The notes under the pieces were generated by a model, which saw only the letters and a list, made by a program, of their open reading frames with translations, did not search any database and had not been told where the DNA came from. Made by a program: the position numbers and the translations under genes. This document shows positions 5,916-6,837 of a stretch of 6,837 bases of DNA, piece by piece (within the stretch, counting starts at the first letter, position 1; every line of letters begins with the position of its first letter). Source of the stretch: an uncultured Eubacteriales bacterium (lineage in GTDB: Bacteria > Bacillota > Clostridia > Lachnospirales > CAG-274); the NCBI GenBank assembly GCA_902495025.1, contig CABUWB010000098.1:1-6837 (forward strand), given 5' to 3'.

Positions 5916-6837
5916 GAAAATTTTTATTGCTTTTAAGCAGAAAAGCCCAAATTAAATATGAAAATGAGCTTGGAGAGCAAAGCGGTATACTCATTGAACA
6001 GCTCCCGAGTGTAAACAGGCAGAATGCGCCCTTAATGCTGCTTATAAAGGCGGTTATAGTCTTTTTTGCACTTATGGGCAGTATAGACTGCTATATGAGC
6101 GGCTTTGGCATTGCATACGACTACACCCTTATTATTGCCGTATGCGCCGCCATATCCTTTGTATGCGCTCTTGCCAACACAAGGCTTTCACTTACGGTGC
6201 TTGTGTACGGACTTGCAATTTACTATATATCAGGCTATCTGAATACGGATTTTGACACCGTTTTAAGCGGCGGTATAGCCATAACAAATTTAAGCTATAA
6301 GCTGATTATGAATAAATACAAGTTTCCGTCGGTTGACGGCTTTGCAGAGCCGATAGCTGACCGCTCCCTGACAATACCCGTATTTATAATACTGGGTGCA
6401 GTAATTGCGGGCATGGTGCTTGCATTTTTTATCTGCCGTTTTATGAATATAATGATGGTATCCATTATAACAATGATGCCGCTGGGGCTTGTGCTGTTTT
6501 TTGAGGGTACACCGTCATATTCATCGGCAGCAATGCTTGCGCTTGCATGGATAATTACGGCAATGGTCAAGTTTGGCGGCAGGTTTGGTCGTATAAGGCG
6601 AAAGCGGCAGATGAATGTATGGTATCTGCGTGATAACATTTATTACAGCCAGCTATGCGACGGTACGGTAATTTTGCAGAGTATAGCACTTATTACGCTT
6701 GTTGCTGCACTTGCAGGCGGAGCTGTATACTCACTGTACGACAGACAGAGCTTTGATGATACCGTCAAGCCTTCAAAAACAAAGCAGGCGCTTGACTATA
6801 CCCTCAGGGATACAATGATTATCGCCTTTTCAAACTA
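5912..6837 (+). CDS. Polytopic membrane protein, N-terminal part of a probable TgpA-like transglutaminase-domain protein (C-terminus outside window)
   Basis: The ATG at 5912 overlaps the TGA of the DUF58 gene (ATGA, 5912-5915), which suggests translational coupling. An AAGGAG (5890-5895) lies too far upstream (16 bases) to be a good independent site. The frame stays open for 308 codons to the right edge. Seen: a polar N-terminus (about 1-40), about seven hydrophobic segments (42-60, 71-89, 92-109, 154-176, 178-197, 203-219 and 252-274), and a strongly basic loop (GRFGRIRRKRQ, 223-233) marking the cytoplasmic side. A soluble region begins after 275. No catalytic motif is visible here. In the known MoxR-DUF58-third gene arrangement, this gene encodes a multi-pass protein with an external transglutaminase-like Cys-His-Asp domain at the C-terminus. 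That identity is inferred from position and topology; the deciding part lies beyond 6837. Confidence 0.8.
   Translation, partial: MRKFLLLLSRKAQIKYENELGEQSGILIEQLPSVNRQNAPLMLLIKAVIVFFALMGSIDCYMSGFGIAYDYTLIIAVCAAISFVCALANTRLSLTVLVYGLAIYYISGYLNTDFDTVLSGGIAITNLSYKLIMNKYKFPSVDGFAEPIADRSLTIPVFIILGAVIAGMVLAFFICRFMNIMMVSIITMMPLGLVLFFEGTPSYSSAAMLALAWIITAMVKFGGRFGRIRRKRQMNVWYLRDNIYYSQLCDGTVILQSIALITLVAALAGGAVYSLYDRQSFDDTVKPSKTKQALDYTLRDTMIIAFSN

Overview
The window looks like chromosomal DNA from a low-to-mid GC member of the Clostridia (Firmicutes/Bacillota). The signs are Shine-Dalgarno sites of AGGAGG type, clear sigma-A-type promoters, frequent ATA and AGG codons, and protein families common in Lachnospiraceae and related gut anaerobes. 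I cannot name a genus. No RNA gene, insertion sequence, CRISPR array or phage gene is visible. Six protein genes fill almost all of the sequence, and no gene-free stretch exceeds 300 bases.

The left part (1-3751) holds three genes on the minus strand. Transcription runs right to left and each gene has its own plausible promoter. (i) 3751-2645 is a membrane-anchored SGNH/GDSL-hydrolase-like protein. It keeps the GDS serine motif but appears to have lost the catalytic Asp/His pair. It ends at a good intrinsic terminator. (ii) 2516-1674 is a protein with two membrane segments and a tail of about six tetratricopeptide repeats. (iii) 1568 to the left edge is a two-pass sensor with a large external domain, a HAMP-like linker and a PAS-like domain. 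Its output domain lies outside the window; family resemblance suggests GGDEF, but this cannot be seen.

The right part (3977-6837) is a compact plus-strand operon: a MoxR-family AAA+ ATPase, a DUF58 protein 7 bases later, and a polytopic membrane protein that overlaps the DUF58 gene by ATGA and runs off the right edge. The set matches the known MoxR / DUF58 / TgpA-like transglutaminase arrangement, in which a chaperone-like ATPase and a vWA-like partner act with a membrane protein bearing an external transglutaminase-like domain.

The 225-base gap between the divergent SGNH-like gene and the MoxR operon is the most information-rich non-coding stretch. It has back-to-back promoters, three copies of ATATTTGCC (two inside a perfect 16-bp direct repeat), and an imperfect palindrome over the minus-strand -35 box. 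Co-regulation of the two units is plausible. The best candidates for novelty are the apparently inactivated SGNH protein and its possible regulatory link to the MoxR operon. No wholly new system can be demonstrated from the sequence alone.
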